From an uncultured Bradyrhizobium sp. (lineage in GTDB: Bacteria > Pseudomonadota > Alphaproteobacteria > Rhizobiales > Xanthobacteraceae): DNA of 32,583 nt. The position numbers and the translations under genes were made by a program. The stretch's first letter is position 1. Each line of letters begins with the position of its first letter. Of this stretch, positions 14,332-22,557 are shown piece by piece. The notes below the pieces were generated by a model. The model worked only from the letters and a program-made list of their open reading frames with translations, searched no databases and had not been told where the DNA came from. The stretch covers positions 1-32,583 of the forward strand of contig NZ_CAKZHY010000133.1 of NCBI RefSeq assembly GCF_936928535.1. The letters run 5' to 3'.

Positions 14332-15780
14332 CTAGGTCGTCCGGATAATTCCCGACGTGCTCATGTCCGAGTGCTGCTGCCGGGGTGGTGCGCTTGCGGC
14401 CGAGGGGGGCACTTGCAGCTCATGGCCGCGCAGGCCCAGGAACGCGATCAACACGACAGCCGTCAGTGCGACACTGCCGACCGCGACTTCCGGCGCAGCG
14501 TCCGTGGACGCCGCCAGGATGCTTGCGCGCAGCGAGACCTCGTTCGGGATTTGACTCGAGACTTGGCTTGAGACTTGGCGCTCGCGATCCTGCCCGCTCT
14601 CGTGGCGCGTGTTGCCCGGAGCTTGCCCGAACCGGCGCAGGCAAAGGAAGACGAGGAGCAGCAATGCCGTACCACCCGCGAGCGGCGCGATCGGGGTGGT
14701 CAAGGATGTGTAGGAGAGCGTGTGAGCGCCGGTATAGAGAAGGAGCGTGGCCGACAAGGCCATGCCGCTGATAACAGGTGCGAGCGCGGGACGACAGCGG
14801 GCTGGTCTGCCGTCCGGAACGGCGAACACCGCGACAAGGATGGCGATCATCATCAAATGACCGATGCCGTCCACCTTGCCGAAATCGAGAGTTGCGGCGG
14901 TCAGCACCAGCGCCAGAGCGAGCGCGGCGAGACGCCGGACCAACGGTGTCCAGAACAGCGCGAAGGCCAGGCCGAATTCCACGACCCCTGCAGCGGTCAC
15001 GACAGTCGGGACATCGAAGCCCAGGGTCAGTTCCGGATGAGCGACCGCGATCGGCGCGACCCAGGCCGGGTACACAAATTTCTCCATCGCCGGCCATAAC
15101 AGGGACAGGGCGACGCTCCAGCGCAGGACATCAGACCGAACCGCAAGCAGTCTGGCATTGCGCGACAGCGACAGCGCGAACCAGACCGCGAGCCCCGGAA
15201 AGACCGGGTAGTCCAGCATGTGGAACAGGCCATAGCTGGCGGCACCATAGACATAGAGCAGCATGATGCCGGCCCCTGCTGCCGGGAGCGTGGCCCGCGC
15301 GCCCAGGAAGAGCGGGATCAGCAACTGAATGGCCGAGAGCCAGATACTGTTTGCTTCGAGCTCCGGGGTGAGAATGAGCCCGCCATGAGCCCACAGCAAG
15401 GCAAAGAAGACCGCAGCGGCCGCACGCAAAAGATCGTCGACGCGATGACGCAGGGGCTCGGTCAAGAGATCCAGGATTCGCAAGACCATGGCGCCGAACC
15501 TGGTCTGCTCGGCCGCGCAAGCGAGATAGAACAGCGCAAGGAACAGCGCCGCGAACAGAAAGAACTTCGTCGTCAATACCGCCTGAAGGGGCAGCGGATC
15601 GTCGGAGACGACGCATGGCACGAACCACTTCACGTGAGCCGATGCGACACCGGTCATCGCGATGAGGTTGACCACCAGGCACGAGGAGAAAATCAGCACT
15701 TTCGTGACCCTTGATCCGGCGCGTCCAGCATTGGAGAGGGTCGAAGAATCATTGCGGTCGGTTGCGCGATCGATACTCAT
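14332..15780 (-). CDS. Polytopic inner-membrane protein, possibly DoxX-related
   Basis: A 482-residue protein with about ten to twelve hydrophobic helices; the first (about 27-47) is followed by AHVKWFVP. The long run of four-helix-like units (for example EKFVYPAWVAPIA and GVVEFGLAFALFW) recalls DoxX/DoxD-type membrane proteins, but I am not certain. After the eighth or ninth helix comes a polar stretch of about 45 residues rich in Gln, Ser and Glu, then one more helix and a Ser/Pro tail. I chose the ATG at 15780 (GGTGAG upstream) over the one at 15810. The C-terminal end lies at the junction with the hydrolase fragment and may be altered. A perfect palindrome stands 36 bp upstream. Confidence 0.65.
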   Translation of the reverse strand: MSIDRATDRNDSSTLSNAGRAGSRVTKVLIFSSCLVVNLIAMTGVASAHVKWFVPCVVSDDPLPLQAVLTTKFFLFAALFLALFYLACAAEQTRFGAMVLRILDLLTEPLRHRVDDLLRAAAAVFFALLWAHGGLILTPELEANSIWLSAIQLLIPLFLGARATLPAAGAGIMLLYVYGAASYGLFHMLDYPVFPGLAVWFALSLSRNARLLAVRSDVLRWSVALSLLWPAMEKFVYPAWVAPIAVAHPELTLGFDVPTVVTAAGVVEFGLAFALFWTPLVRRLAALALALVLTAATLDFGKVDGIGHLMMIAILVAVFAVPDGRPARCRPALAPVISGMALSATLLLYTGAHTLSYTSLTTPIAPLAGGTALLLLVFLCLRRFGQAPGNTRHESGQDRERQVSSQVSSQIPNEVSLRASILAASTDAAPEVAVGSVALTAVVLIAFLGLRGHELQVPPSAASAPPRQQHSDMSTSGIIRTT

Positions 15781-15815
15781 GAGCTCACCAGAATAATTTG
15801 ATCCAAACATTCTTC

Positions 15816-15830
15816 GCTCTCGACGAGAGC
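15816..15830. promoter_or_regulatory. Perfect palindrome, operator-like
   Basis: GCTCTCGACGAGAGC has 7-bp arms around one base. It lies between the start of the membrane-protein gene (15780, leftward) and the rightward frame at 15836, where an operator for either would sit. No regulator is known. Confidence 0.45.
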
Positions 15831-15835
15831 AGTTC

Positions 15836-16212
15836 GTGGACGGAAGAAAACGCTCGCCGATTTTGCAGACGCTCGCGCTTTTCGCGTGTGAAATGGCTTA
15901 CTGCGCCGGCTCACACGTTCGTCAGGGAATCGTGACGCCCTGTGAGACAGCGCTGTTTCCGGATGACGGTGACAGGATCGCGGTGCGGGCGATGCTATCC
16001 CGCATCACCGACAAAATTGCTCGATACGGCATAACCGAACCTGTTGCCGAATTGCGAGTCCAGGAGGCAGGGCTGCAGCTCGATCAGCGTAAGCAAGCCA
16101 GGAACGCGAAGCGGAAGACAAGGCCCGCACCGAGGAGGCGCGAAAGGTCGTCAAGGAGCATGCCGACGACCAACGTGAGATAGCCGACAAGCTCCGCCGC
16201 AAGATGAATTAA
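15836..16212 (+). pseudogene. Small gene with an apparent frameshift
   Basis: The frame from 15836 gives MDGRKRSP through VAELRVQEAGLQLDQRKQ and then turns into Arg/Pro-rich noise. In another frame, from about 16090, 39 codons follow (ASQEREAEDKARTEEARKVV and on to KLRRKMN) that look like the charged coiled-coil end of the same protein, ending in TAA at 16210-16212 right before a hairpin. A one-base change near 16085-16100 would join them. It is unclear whether this is a decayed gene, a sequencing error or programmed frameshifting. The true start is also unsure; MLSRITDKI at 15992 is possible. Confidence 0.4.
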
Positions 16213-16233
16213 GGCCGCCTGAGTTGGCGGCCT
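16212..16233. terminator. Bidirectional hairpin terminator
   Basis: AGGCCGCC (16212-16219) and GGCGGCCT (16226-16233) form an 8-bp perfect stem with a 6-nt loop. It separates the frameshifted gene (stop at 16210-16212) from the convergent tiny membrane genes (stop at 16245). The same stem sequence is used by the terminator at 30455. No long T-run follows on either side. Confidence 0.55.
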
Positions 16234-16244
16234 CTCACAACGGC

Positions 16245-16367
16245 TCAGCGCAATCTCGCAATGATGGGAAGCACGCTTGTCGCGTCCGCCTCTGGCGACC
16301 CGACGAGAATCCAAATGACGACGGCCAGGACAAGCGCGCTCGAAAATGTCCAAAATGCCGAACGCAT
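16245..16367 (-). CDS. Tiny membrane protein (40 aa), coupled to the upstream gene
   Basis: From the ATG at 16367 the product is one hydrophobic helix (WTFSSALVLAVVIWILVG, residues 6-23) and a short polar tail. Its ATG shares one base with the stop codon of the 54-residue gene (TGATG), a classic sign of translational coupling. It has no ribosome binding site of its own. I do not know the family. The two may form a small membrane complex. Confidence 0.55.
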   Translation of the reverse strand: MRSAFWTFSSALVLAVVIWILVGSPEADATSVLPIIARLR

Positions 16368-16531
16368 CAAGGCATCATCGCCATCGCCGACAGATCAGCA
16401 TCGGTGAAGCTTGGACCGCCTGATGCGAAATAGATTGCCGCAAGTATCACTACGGCGAACGCTATGTAGCCGAAAATAATCAAGCCGTCGTAACTGCGAA
16501 CAGAAGACGGCATGGTGTATGAAATTGCCAT
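16367..16531 (-). CDS. Small single-span membrane protein (54 aa)
   Basis: The product has a polar N-terminus of about 16 residues, one membrane helix (GLIIFGYIAFAVVILAAIYF, about 18-37) and a short acidic tail. The ATG at 16531 is preceded by AGGGAA at about 9 nt; the frame extends 22 codons upstream but those residues look non-coding. The next tiny gene starts inside its stop codon (TGATG). Function unknown. Confidence 0.6.
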   Translation of the reverse strand: MAISYTMPSSVRSYDGLIIFGYIAFAVVILAAIYFASGGPSFTDADLSAMAMMP

Positions 16532-16820
16532 GACCAAATTCCCTATCCGAATTGGCGCTTCATTGCGCCGACGATAGTTTAGGTTTGGCCCGCGCAAGCG
16601 CTGTGAAGGAGTTCACAGCATCGGCGCACAACTTTCCGTCAATTCCTTTTGGTTGCATTTCATCGGATTACTCGCCATGACCCTCGTTGATGCCGGGCGG
16701 CAGCAACGGCGGCCTTAGATAACGATCGAAGCGCCGCGAGACGCGGACACGGCAATTCATGTTCTTCATTGAATCACGGTGACGTGCCCTCAACCGGCCT
16801 GTTCCCGCACCCGCCTCACA
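16532..16820. other. Intergenic gap, with a REP-like copy at 16772-16793
   Basis: I see no gene in this 289-bp stretch. AATCACGGTGACGTGCCCTC (16772-16791) is the shortened form of the REP-like family and sits 30 bp from the end of the caspase-like gene. The rest has no repeat or hairpin I can support. Confidence 0.5.
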
Positions 16821-18563
16821 TCACTCGCAATACGTCTTGCCGTTGAAGCTGAAGCATTTGCCGCCGCCGGCGCGTGGGGTTGGAGCCGAGGATTCGTGCC
16901 GGGCAGCAGCGCGCGGGGCGGGCGCCGGTTCGGGTCTCTTCTCGCACTCGCCGCTCGAGGTCATGACGTAGCCGGCGCGGCAGGCGATCTGGACGCAGCG
17001 ATCGCCATCGGCCTTCTGGTTCTTGCCGCAGATCAGAGGACAAACCCGATCCGGCTTGCTGCGCACGACGTTCAGCGCATCGAGACTGGCCAGCTTGACG
17101 TCGAACTTCGTCCCTGCGTTCTTGTTGAAGAGCTCGAGCGCTTTGCGCGAGCTGTCATCCCAGATGCCGTCGGGCGACCCCGTGATGCAGCCGACCCGTT
17201 TCAAATGCGCCTGCAGCAGGCGCGCGATATCCGATGGATCCATCTGCAGCGCCGGCGCGCTCGGAGCGGCCGGCGCCGGTTGAGTTGCCGGCTGGGCCGG
17301 GTCCAGCGCAGCGACCTTCTCGCCCGGCGCATTGCTCTGAACCTGGGCCTTGGCTTCCGCCGCGCCCTGGCGCCTGGCCTCCTCCAGCTGCTGTCGTGCC
17401 AGCTCGGCCTGCTGCCTGCTCTCTTCGAGCTGCTTTTGCGCCTCGTCCAATTGCTGGCGAGCTTGCTCGGCGATCTGGCGACGTTGCTCGTCGAGCTCCT
17501 TCCGGGACTGCTCGGACAACCGTTGCTTGGCCTGAGCCGTTTCGCGCGCGCTCTGTTCCTCGAGCTGCTTGCGGTAGGCCTCCGCCTTCAGCGCCGCCTG
17601 GGCCTCGGCGTCGCGCTTCGCCTCATCGGCCTTTGTCCTGACGTCCTGGGCGGCTCCAATCTTCTTGGTCTGCGCCCGCGCGAGGTCAGCGAAATACCCG
17701 GCGGTGTGACGAGCAAGAAACGTGTCCCAGGCGTCCTTCGTGCCGATCTGCGCCGCGAGCTCGTAGTCCACCTTGGCCTGAGCATCGGGATCGGCCTTCT
17801 GCGGCACCAGCGCCATGGTGTCGCCGCCGAGCGAGCCGTACACGAACGGCTCCTGGCGATTGCCCGTGCTCTTCAGCACGTCGTCGCGGACACGGCCGAA
17901 CGCGAGGCGAAGATCGAGTCCGGGCTCGGTCAAATGCTTGAGCAGTGCCGTGGCAAACGGGCTGTTCTGCCCGTCGCCATCGCTGGCGACCGCGCCCGCC
18001 TTGGCAGCGAACGCGATCAGCGTATCCGAGTTGGCCGGCTCGATCTCGGCAAGGCCCCGGCCGATGGCGCGCGTCGCGATCGCGCGCTTCATCGATTTCG
18101 CGAAAGGATTGTCGCGACAGGCGTCCAGGATGATGAGCTTGAGACGCCTCGCGGGCTCGATCGCCTTGAGCACGCGATCCAGCGACATGGTCTCGTCCTG
18201 GACATCGAAATCGCTCAGCAATTTCGCGTCGGCCGGGATCAGATAATTGTTGCCGTCCATCTCGATGCCGTGACCGGCGTAGTAGACGACGGCGACGTCG
18301 GCATCCCGCGACTTTTCCGCGAACTCGCGGACCACCCGCCTGAGGTCGGCGATCCCGAGATCCTGTTCGCCGTCCACGATTTCGAAGCCGGCCTGACGGA
18401 ACAGCCCGGCCATCGCGGCCGCATCACGCGCCGGATTGGAGAGCTTCGGGACCTGCTGATAGTTCGACATGCCGATCACGAGGGCGACCCGGCTTGCCGC
18501 GTGGGACGGCAACGCGAGAAACAAGGAAAAAATGGCCGCGAGAACCAGAATGCCGCCGCGCAT
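16821..18563 (-). CDS. Exported caspase-like (peptidase C14) protein with coiled coil
   Basis: A 580-residue protein. A signal peptide (about 1-23, cut after SHA) precedes a caspase/metacaspase domain (about 25-260): SRVALVIGMSNYQQVPKL opens it, the catalytic His is in YYAGHGIE (about 98) and the catalytic Cys in LDACRDNPF (about 149). Residues about 310-410 are a long Gln/Glu/Arg/Ala coiled coil, followed by a Pro/Ala linker, a helical peptidoglycan-binding-like segment (about 440-485) and a Cys-rich end with eight Cys that may form disulfides. Such secreted caspase-like proteins are common in Rhizobiales, but their targets are unknown. I chose the ATG at 18563 for the signal peptide; the frame is open to 18626. 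Confidence 0.85.
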   Translation of the reverse strand: MRGGILVLAAIFSLFLALPSHAASRVALVIGMSNYQQVPKLSNPARDAAAMAGLFRQAGFEIVDGEQDLGIADLRRVVREFAEKSRDADVAVVYYAGHGIEMDGNNYLIPADAKLLSDFDVQDETMSLDRVLKAIEPARRLKLIILDACRDNPFAKSMKRAIATRAIGRGLAEIEPANSDTLIAFAAKAGAVASDGDGQNSPFATALLKHLTEPGLDLRLAFGRVRDDVLKSTGNRQEPFVYGSLGGDTMALVPQKADPDAQAKVDYELAAQIGTKDAWDTFLARHTAGYFADLARAQTKKIGAAQDVRTKADEAKRDAEAQAALKAEAYRKQLEEQSARETAQAKQRLSEQSRKELDEQRRQIAEQARQQLDEAQKQLEESRQQAELARQQLEEARRQGAAEAKAQVQSNAPGEKVAALDPAQPATQPAPAAPSAPALQMDPSDIARLLQAHLKRVGCITGSPDGIWDDSSRKALELFNKNAGTKFDVKLASLDALNVVRSKPDRVCPLICGKNQKADGDRCVQIACRAGYVMTSSGECEKRPEPAPAPRAAARHESSAPTPRAGGGKCFSFNGKTYCE

Positions 18564-18679
18564 AGGTCGAAACGACCCCTTCTCAAAATATGAGCAACTT
18601 AATGGGCAATTATAGACCGGCGGCATCGGCCAGCCAAGCCGCGGAGCTACCCGCCTCCCCCGGATTCCCGGCGGCCCGC

Positions 18680-19141
18680 CTAATCCGCCGGATTAACGGT
18701 TAAGGAAAATTGGGTCGTTCCTTCGCGTCCATCGCTATCATGGACGGAAACCTTGATGACGTGATTGCCCGGCGGAACCTCGGCTTCAGGAATCTCGATG
18801 CCCCCGCTCGTCAAGAACGGACGAATCCGCGGCGTCAGATCGACGTCCGTACTCTTGAGGTAGGTGACCGAGACCGAGCCCGGATCGATGCTCGAGCCGC
18901 CGAAGGCCCGAAAGATCAGTTTGAAGTGGATGGGCGAGTGCACCGGGCCGCTCAGCTGTTCGCCGACTTCAATCCGCGGGGCCCGGAAGATGCCGCGCGA
19001 TGACGCGAGCTGCCGGGCCGGCGCAAGACGAGCCTCCTCCGTCGTGATCAGGACGACGCTTGCGGCATGGCTCCCCGACGGGACGATCGAGAGCCCCACC
19101 GCCAACCCCACCCATGTTGCAATGCATCGCCAGCCGTTCAT
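18680..19141 (-). CDS. Secreted hypothetical protein with Ig-like C-terminus (153 aa)
   Basis: Residues 1-26 are a signal peptide (cut near SHA). The mature protein has beta-strand-rich sequence; the end (PGNHVIKVSVHDSDGREGTT, about 120-140, then QFSLTV) looks like the last strands of an immunoglobulin- or cadherin-like domain. It lies 117 bp upstream of the caspase-like gene on the same strand and could be transcribed with it. The ATG at 19141 starts the signal peptide; AGGGA stands about 11 nt upstream. Confidence 0.65.
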   Translation of the reverse strand: MNGWRCIATWVGLAVGLSIVPSGSHAASVVLITTEEARLAPARQLASSRGIFRAPRIEVGEQLSGPVHSPIHFKLIFRAFGGSSIDPGSVSVTYLKSTDVDLTPRIRPFLTSGGIEIPEAEVPPGNHVIKVSVHDSDGREGTTQFSLTVNPAD

Positions 19142-19356
19142 CAGATGCGCATCCCTTGCGAACTCCGGAAATAAGGCCAATGAACGCGGGGTCCGTCAAG
19201 GCGATGTGCGATGCCCTGCTCAGGCACGGTCAGCCCGGCGAACGGGCCAATCGCGCCATTCGCCTCAAGGCGCAGTCGTATCCATTGCCCGCTTGCAAAC
19301 GCGAACGCGTCCGTCAATCATTGGACGGCGTTCACCCGGGACCAGGGACATTTGAC

Positions 19357-19911
19357 ATGATCGCAAGCCCGACCAGCTCGGCAATGGTCGCTGCGGCGAT
19401 GTTGCTCGCCTTGACATGCACCGCGGAAGCCGCGCCGCCAAAGCAATTGTACGGCAAATCGGTGACGCTGAGCTGGAACGAGACGCGCAGCCAGCGCGAC
19501 GGGCAGTCCGGTCCGTTCAAGCCCGTCACCATTCCCTACATCGTCGTCATCTACATCAGCACCGAGGGGCATCTGTTCACTCGCTCAACGGCCAAGGGCG
19601 GCTCCGGCGCGGGCTTTGGATCGGCCGATGCGACCGGCACGACCGGCCGTAACGGCTTCGTGGAAGCGCGCTCCGCTGCATTCAATGGCACGAGGATCGT
19701 TGCCAACAGCGCGTTTGGCGGCGCCGGGCGTCATACCGAGATCAGCTTCAGCCCGGATTTTTCGAGCTGCACGGCGAGCGTCGTGACCGGGATGCCGAGA
19801 GGCGCCAAGACGGCCGTGGTTCGCAGCATAGCGACCGGCGGCAATGTCGAATTCGAGTCTGTGTCGGCGGGGCTTGCGAGCTGTTCGATCTCTTCTGGCA
19901 ATCCGTTCTGA
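19357..19911 (+). CDS. Secreted hypothetical protein, Gly/Ser-rich (184 aa)
   Basis: Residues 1-26 form a signal peptide ending near AEA. The mature part opens with a basic strand region (LYGKSVTLSWNETRSQR) and has a Gly/Ser/Thr-rich middle (KGGSGAGFGSADATGTTGRN) and two late Cys pairs. I do not recognise the family. It is divergent from the Ig-like secreted gene, with about 215 bp between the start codons. The frame is open from 19060 but the ATG at 19357, with AGGGA shortly before, gives the signal peptide. Confidence 0.65.
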   Translation: MIASPTSSAMVAAAMLLALTCTAEAAPPKQLYGKSVTLSWNETRSQRDGQSGPFKPVTIPYIVVIYISTEGHLFTRSTAKGGSGAGFGSADATGTTGRNGFVEARSAAFNGTRIVANSAFGGAGRHTEISFSPDFSSCTASVVTGMPRGAKTAVVRSIATGGNVEFESVSAGLASCSISSGNPF

Positions 19912-20103
19912 CGCTGGACACCGCGCTGCGCGTTAATAACTGAGTAACCATTCGGCTCAGGCCCACGCGCGCAGCTCGCCTGCGGCCGGTCATTAACGAA
20001 GCAGTGCGAAATTGCCTCCTGCAGAGGGCCATCTTTGATATTTTGCGGATAGACGAGCCGGTCACGGACGCAACCGCTCCGTCCGCCGGCAAGGAGAGAT
20101 GAG

Positions 20104-21132
20104 ATGCAGGTCAGATCCGCGCTTCAGATCAATTTGCATCCGCTCGACGTGCGCCATGCGGTCCACACCCTTCCGCATCAGCTCGACGTGTGGGGCGATC
20201 AGGTCGATCGTATCGTCTTCACCGTCGACACCAAGCAGAGCAAGAGCGGTCGCTACACGGGTCAGGCTTACGAAGAGTGCCGCGGACGCCTGTTTGCGCT
20301 GCTGGAGTCCATCTCGCTGAAGTCGCCGAAGGCCGAAATCTCCGAGGTCGACTATTCGACTGATGCGCTCGAGGCGGTGCGGCAACGCTATTTCTCGACA
20401 TCTCGCGCCTATCCGGAAAAGGCCTTCGATGGCGGGCCGTTCCACGCCTATTTCTATGGTCTGTCGAAGGCCAACGCGGATTATGTGGTGCACATGGACA
20501 GCGACATGCTGTTCGGCGGCGGCAGCCAGGTCTGGCTGGAGGAGGCAATCGGCTGGCTGAAGACGACGCCGGATGCGCTGTTCGCCGGACCGCTTCCCGG
20601 TCCGCCCCGCGCCGACGGCACGCTCGGCGATCTGCACGGAGGCTTCCCGGGATTATCCGGCATCCAGCCGCCCCAGCGGCTCAAGGCCGCCTACCCGGCT
20701 TACCGCTTTCGCACCGTGAGCACGCGGATCTTCGTGCTCGATCAGACCAAGTTCGATGCATCGATCGGCGCGCTGGAGCTGGTGCGTCCGAATCTCAAGC
20801 GCCGGATTCGCGCAAAACTGTTTCGCCAGTCGCCGCTGACGATGCCGGCCGAGGAGATCATCTCCGCGGCCATGATACGCAAGCAACTTTGCCGCATCGA
20901 CTTCCTCGGGTCAGGCGCCGGGCTCTATTCGCTCCACCCACCCTATCGCACCGATGCCTTCTACCGGGAATTGCCGCAACTGATCGCACGCATCGTGGCC
21001 GGCGCGATCCCGGACGCCCAGCGCGGCGACTACGACGTCAATTCGAGCATGTTCGACTGGACCGAGGCGCTGCGGCAGAAGACCGTCGGTCGCCGCCTCG
21101 CCCGCGCCGCGCGCGCGCTGATGTCGAGCTAG
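20104..21132 (+). CDS. Glycosyltransferase-like protein with DxD motif (342 aa)
   Basis: A cytoplasmic protein without signal or membrane segments. ADYVVHMDSDMLFGGG (about 125-140) has the DxD metal-sugar-nucleotide motif of GT-A glycosyltransferases, and the preceding strand (DRIVFTVDT, about 35-43) fits the nucleotide-binding half. The family is not certain. A clean AAGGAG at 20091-20096 precedes the ATG at 20104. It stands alone; the gap before it (19912-20103) has only a weak inverted repeat (CGTTAAT 19931-19937 / ATTAACG 19992-19998). Confidence 0.7.
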   Translation: MQVRSALQINLHPLDVRHAVHTLPHQLDVWGDQVDRIVFTVDTKQSKSGRYTGQAYEECRGRLFALLESISLKSPKAEISEVDYSTDALEAVRQRYFSTSRAYPEKAFDGGPFHAYFYGLSKANADYVVHMDSDMLFGGGSQVWLEEAIGWLKTTPDALFAGPLPGPPRADGTLGDLHGGFPGLSGIQPPQRLKAAYPAYRFRTVSTRIFVLDQTKFDASIGALELVRPNLKRRIRAKLFRQSPLTMPAEEIISAAMIRKQLCRIDFLGSGAGLYSLHPPYRTDAFYRELPQLIARIVAGAIPDAQRGDYDVNSSMFDWTEALRQKTVGRRLARAARALMSS

Positions 21133-21179
21133 GCATCGCGGGTTCGCGCCGCAGCCGACGGTCCCCGCGCGTGATCACC

Positions 21180-21380
21180 TTACCGGCGCGGCTGATCCGT
21201 CGTGGAATCGGTTGCCGGAGGGACGCGGCGTGGTGCCGGGGGTCGTGCGTGCGGCGGACGCAATGTCGCATCGTTGTTCGGCTTGGTGATCGCCGGTGAC
21301 ACCGCATCGGCCGGCTCCGCGTCCAGCGGCGTGGCGTAAAGTGTTGCAGCAAGAAAGCCGATCGCTATCGTCCTCACCAT
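21180..21380 (-). CDS. Small Pro/Arg-rich secreted protein (66 aa)
   Basis: The protein has a signal peptide (MVRTIAIGFLAATLYATPLDA) and a mature tail of about 45 residues rich in Pro, Arg and Thr, probably disordered. GAGGAGG stands before the ATG at 21380. It lies behind the dehydrogenase operon on the same strand but 80 bp away. Function unknown. Confidence 0.55.
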   Translation of the reverse strand: MVRTIAIGFLAATLYATPLDAEPADAVSPAITKPNNDATLRPPHARPPAPRRVPPATDSTTDQPRR

Positions 21381-21461
21381 TGTCGCCTCCTCGGCCACAC
21401 GAACTGCCGTATGGCAGCGCTCAAGCATGGCGAAGGTAAGACAAAGGAACCCGTTTTCGCC

Positions 21462-22553
21462 TCACCGCTGCGGTGCGGCCCCTGCTCCCGGGCGCCAACT
21501 GCGGTACTTCGGATGGTCCTTGTCGATCGGCAGCGCCACCGCCGTGCCTGTTTCGGCGGCGTGATAGAGGGCGGTGATCAGCTCCAGCGAACGCCGCGCG
21601 TCCTCCAGCGTAACCGGCAGCGGACCGCCGGTTTCCAGCGCCTGGTGATAGGCCGCCAGGAAGCCTTCGAATCGCGAGGGCACGAAGGCGAAGCCTTCAA
21701 GCGCCTTGCCGATCCGCATCTCTGCCTCCGGCGAGGTCGCGATGATCTGCCAGGGATCGTCGCCGGGCGCATAGGGCGCAAGCGAGCTCTCGAAGGTGAC
21801 GTGCTCGAAACACAGCCTGATACGGCTGATTTCCTTTGCCGATCCCAGTGTCGCGGCCAGCGAGGCCAGCGCGCCGCTTTGCATCACGAGGCTCGCCACT
21901 GCGCAGTCTTCGACCTCGATGGCATTCACGCGCGTTGCGGTGCGCGCATAGACCGAGGCAATGTCGCCCATCAGCCAGGTCAGGATGTCGTGAGAATGGA
22001 TCGCGTGGGTGAGCAGCGCTCCGCCCAATTCGGTCGCGAAACGGCCGCGCCACGGCACGGCATAATAGGCCGCGCCGCGCAGCCAGGCGGTCTCGATGGT
22101 CGCCAGATACGGCTTGCCGGCAAGGCCGAGCTCGCTGATGCGCCGTGCCTTCTGCAAGCCGTTGCCGAAACGATACTGGAACACCGGCATGATGCGCCCG
22201 CGCGAGGTGGCCTCCGCGGCGGCGAGCTGGTCGACCTCGTGCAGCGAGCCGACCAGCGGCTTTTCGCAGATCACCTGCTTGCCGGCGGCAAGCGCGGCCA
22301 TGACTTGCGAAAAGTGCAGCGTCGGCGGCGTGCAGATATCGACGATGTCGATGTCATCCATGCCCAGCACCTCGTCGAACGAGGTGGTGCGGCGCGCGAC
22401 CTCGAACTCGTCTCCGACGCTGGCGAGGCGTTCCTCGTTGAGGTCGCAGATCACCTGCAGATCGAACTGATCGCGCAAACGCGCATAACCCTCGGCGATA
22501 TGGCTGCGGCCGATGCCGAGGCCGATGACGGCGACTGTATGACGCTTCGACAT
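21462..22553 (-). CDS. Gfo/Idh/MocA-family dehydrogenase, second of two
   Basis: A 363-residue NAD(P)-dependent sugar or inositol-type oxidoreductase. The Rossmann motif is AVIGLGIGRSH (about 8-18); CTPPTLH and VICEKPL (about 94-101) hold the conserved EKP substrate/cofactor residues; GGALLTHAIHSHDIL (about 183-197) holds the catalytic-region His residues. It is the last gene of the sugar transport operon and starts 4 bp after the preceding dehydrogenase, so it likely works on the imported sugar or polyol. Confidence 0.9.
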   Translation of the reverse strand: MSKRHTVAVIGLGIGRSHIAEGYARLRDQFDLQVICDLNEERLASVGDEFEVARRTTSFDEVLGMDDIDIVDICTPPTLHFSQVMAALAAGKQVICEKPLVGSLHEVDQLAAAEATSRGRIMPVFQYRFGNGLQKARRISELGLAGKPYLATIETAWLRGAAYYAVPWRGRFATELGGALLTHAIHSHDILTWLMGDIASVYARTATRVNAIEVEDCAVASLVMQSGALASLAATLGSAKEISRIRLCFEHVTFESSLAPYAPGDDPWQIIATSPEAEMRIGKALEGFAFVPSRFEGFLAAYHQALETGGPLPVTLEDARRSLELITALYHAAETGTAVALPIDKDHPKYRSWRPGAGAAPQR

Positions 22554-22557
22554 TCTC

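Noticed and set aside
14074..14571. A 165-codon plus-strand frame as an intact gene
   Set aside because: Only about 31 codons resemble a protein family; the rest is antisense to the membrane-protein gene or promoter DNA.
15960..15976. GATGACGGTGACAGG as another REP-like copy
   Set aside because: Only the GACGGTGACAG part matches and it lies inside a likely coding frame.
16779..18593. A 604-codon plus-strand frame antisense to the caspase-like gene
   Set aside because: It is a GC-driven shadow; its Arg/Leu-rich product has no family features, while the minus strand has a full signal peptide and caspase motifs.
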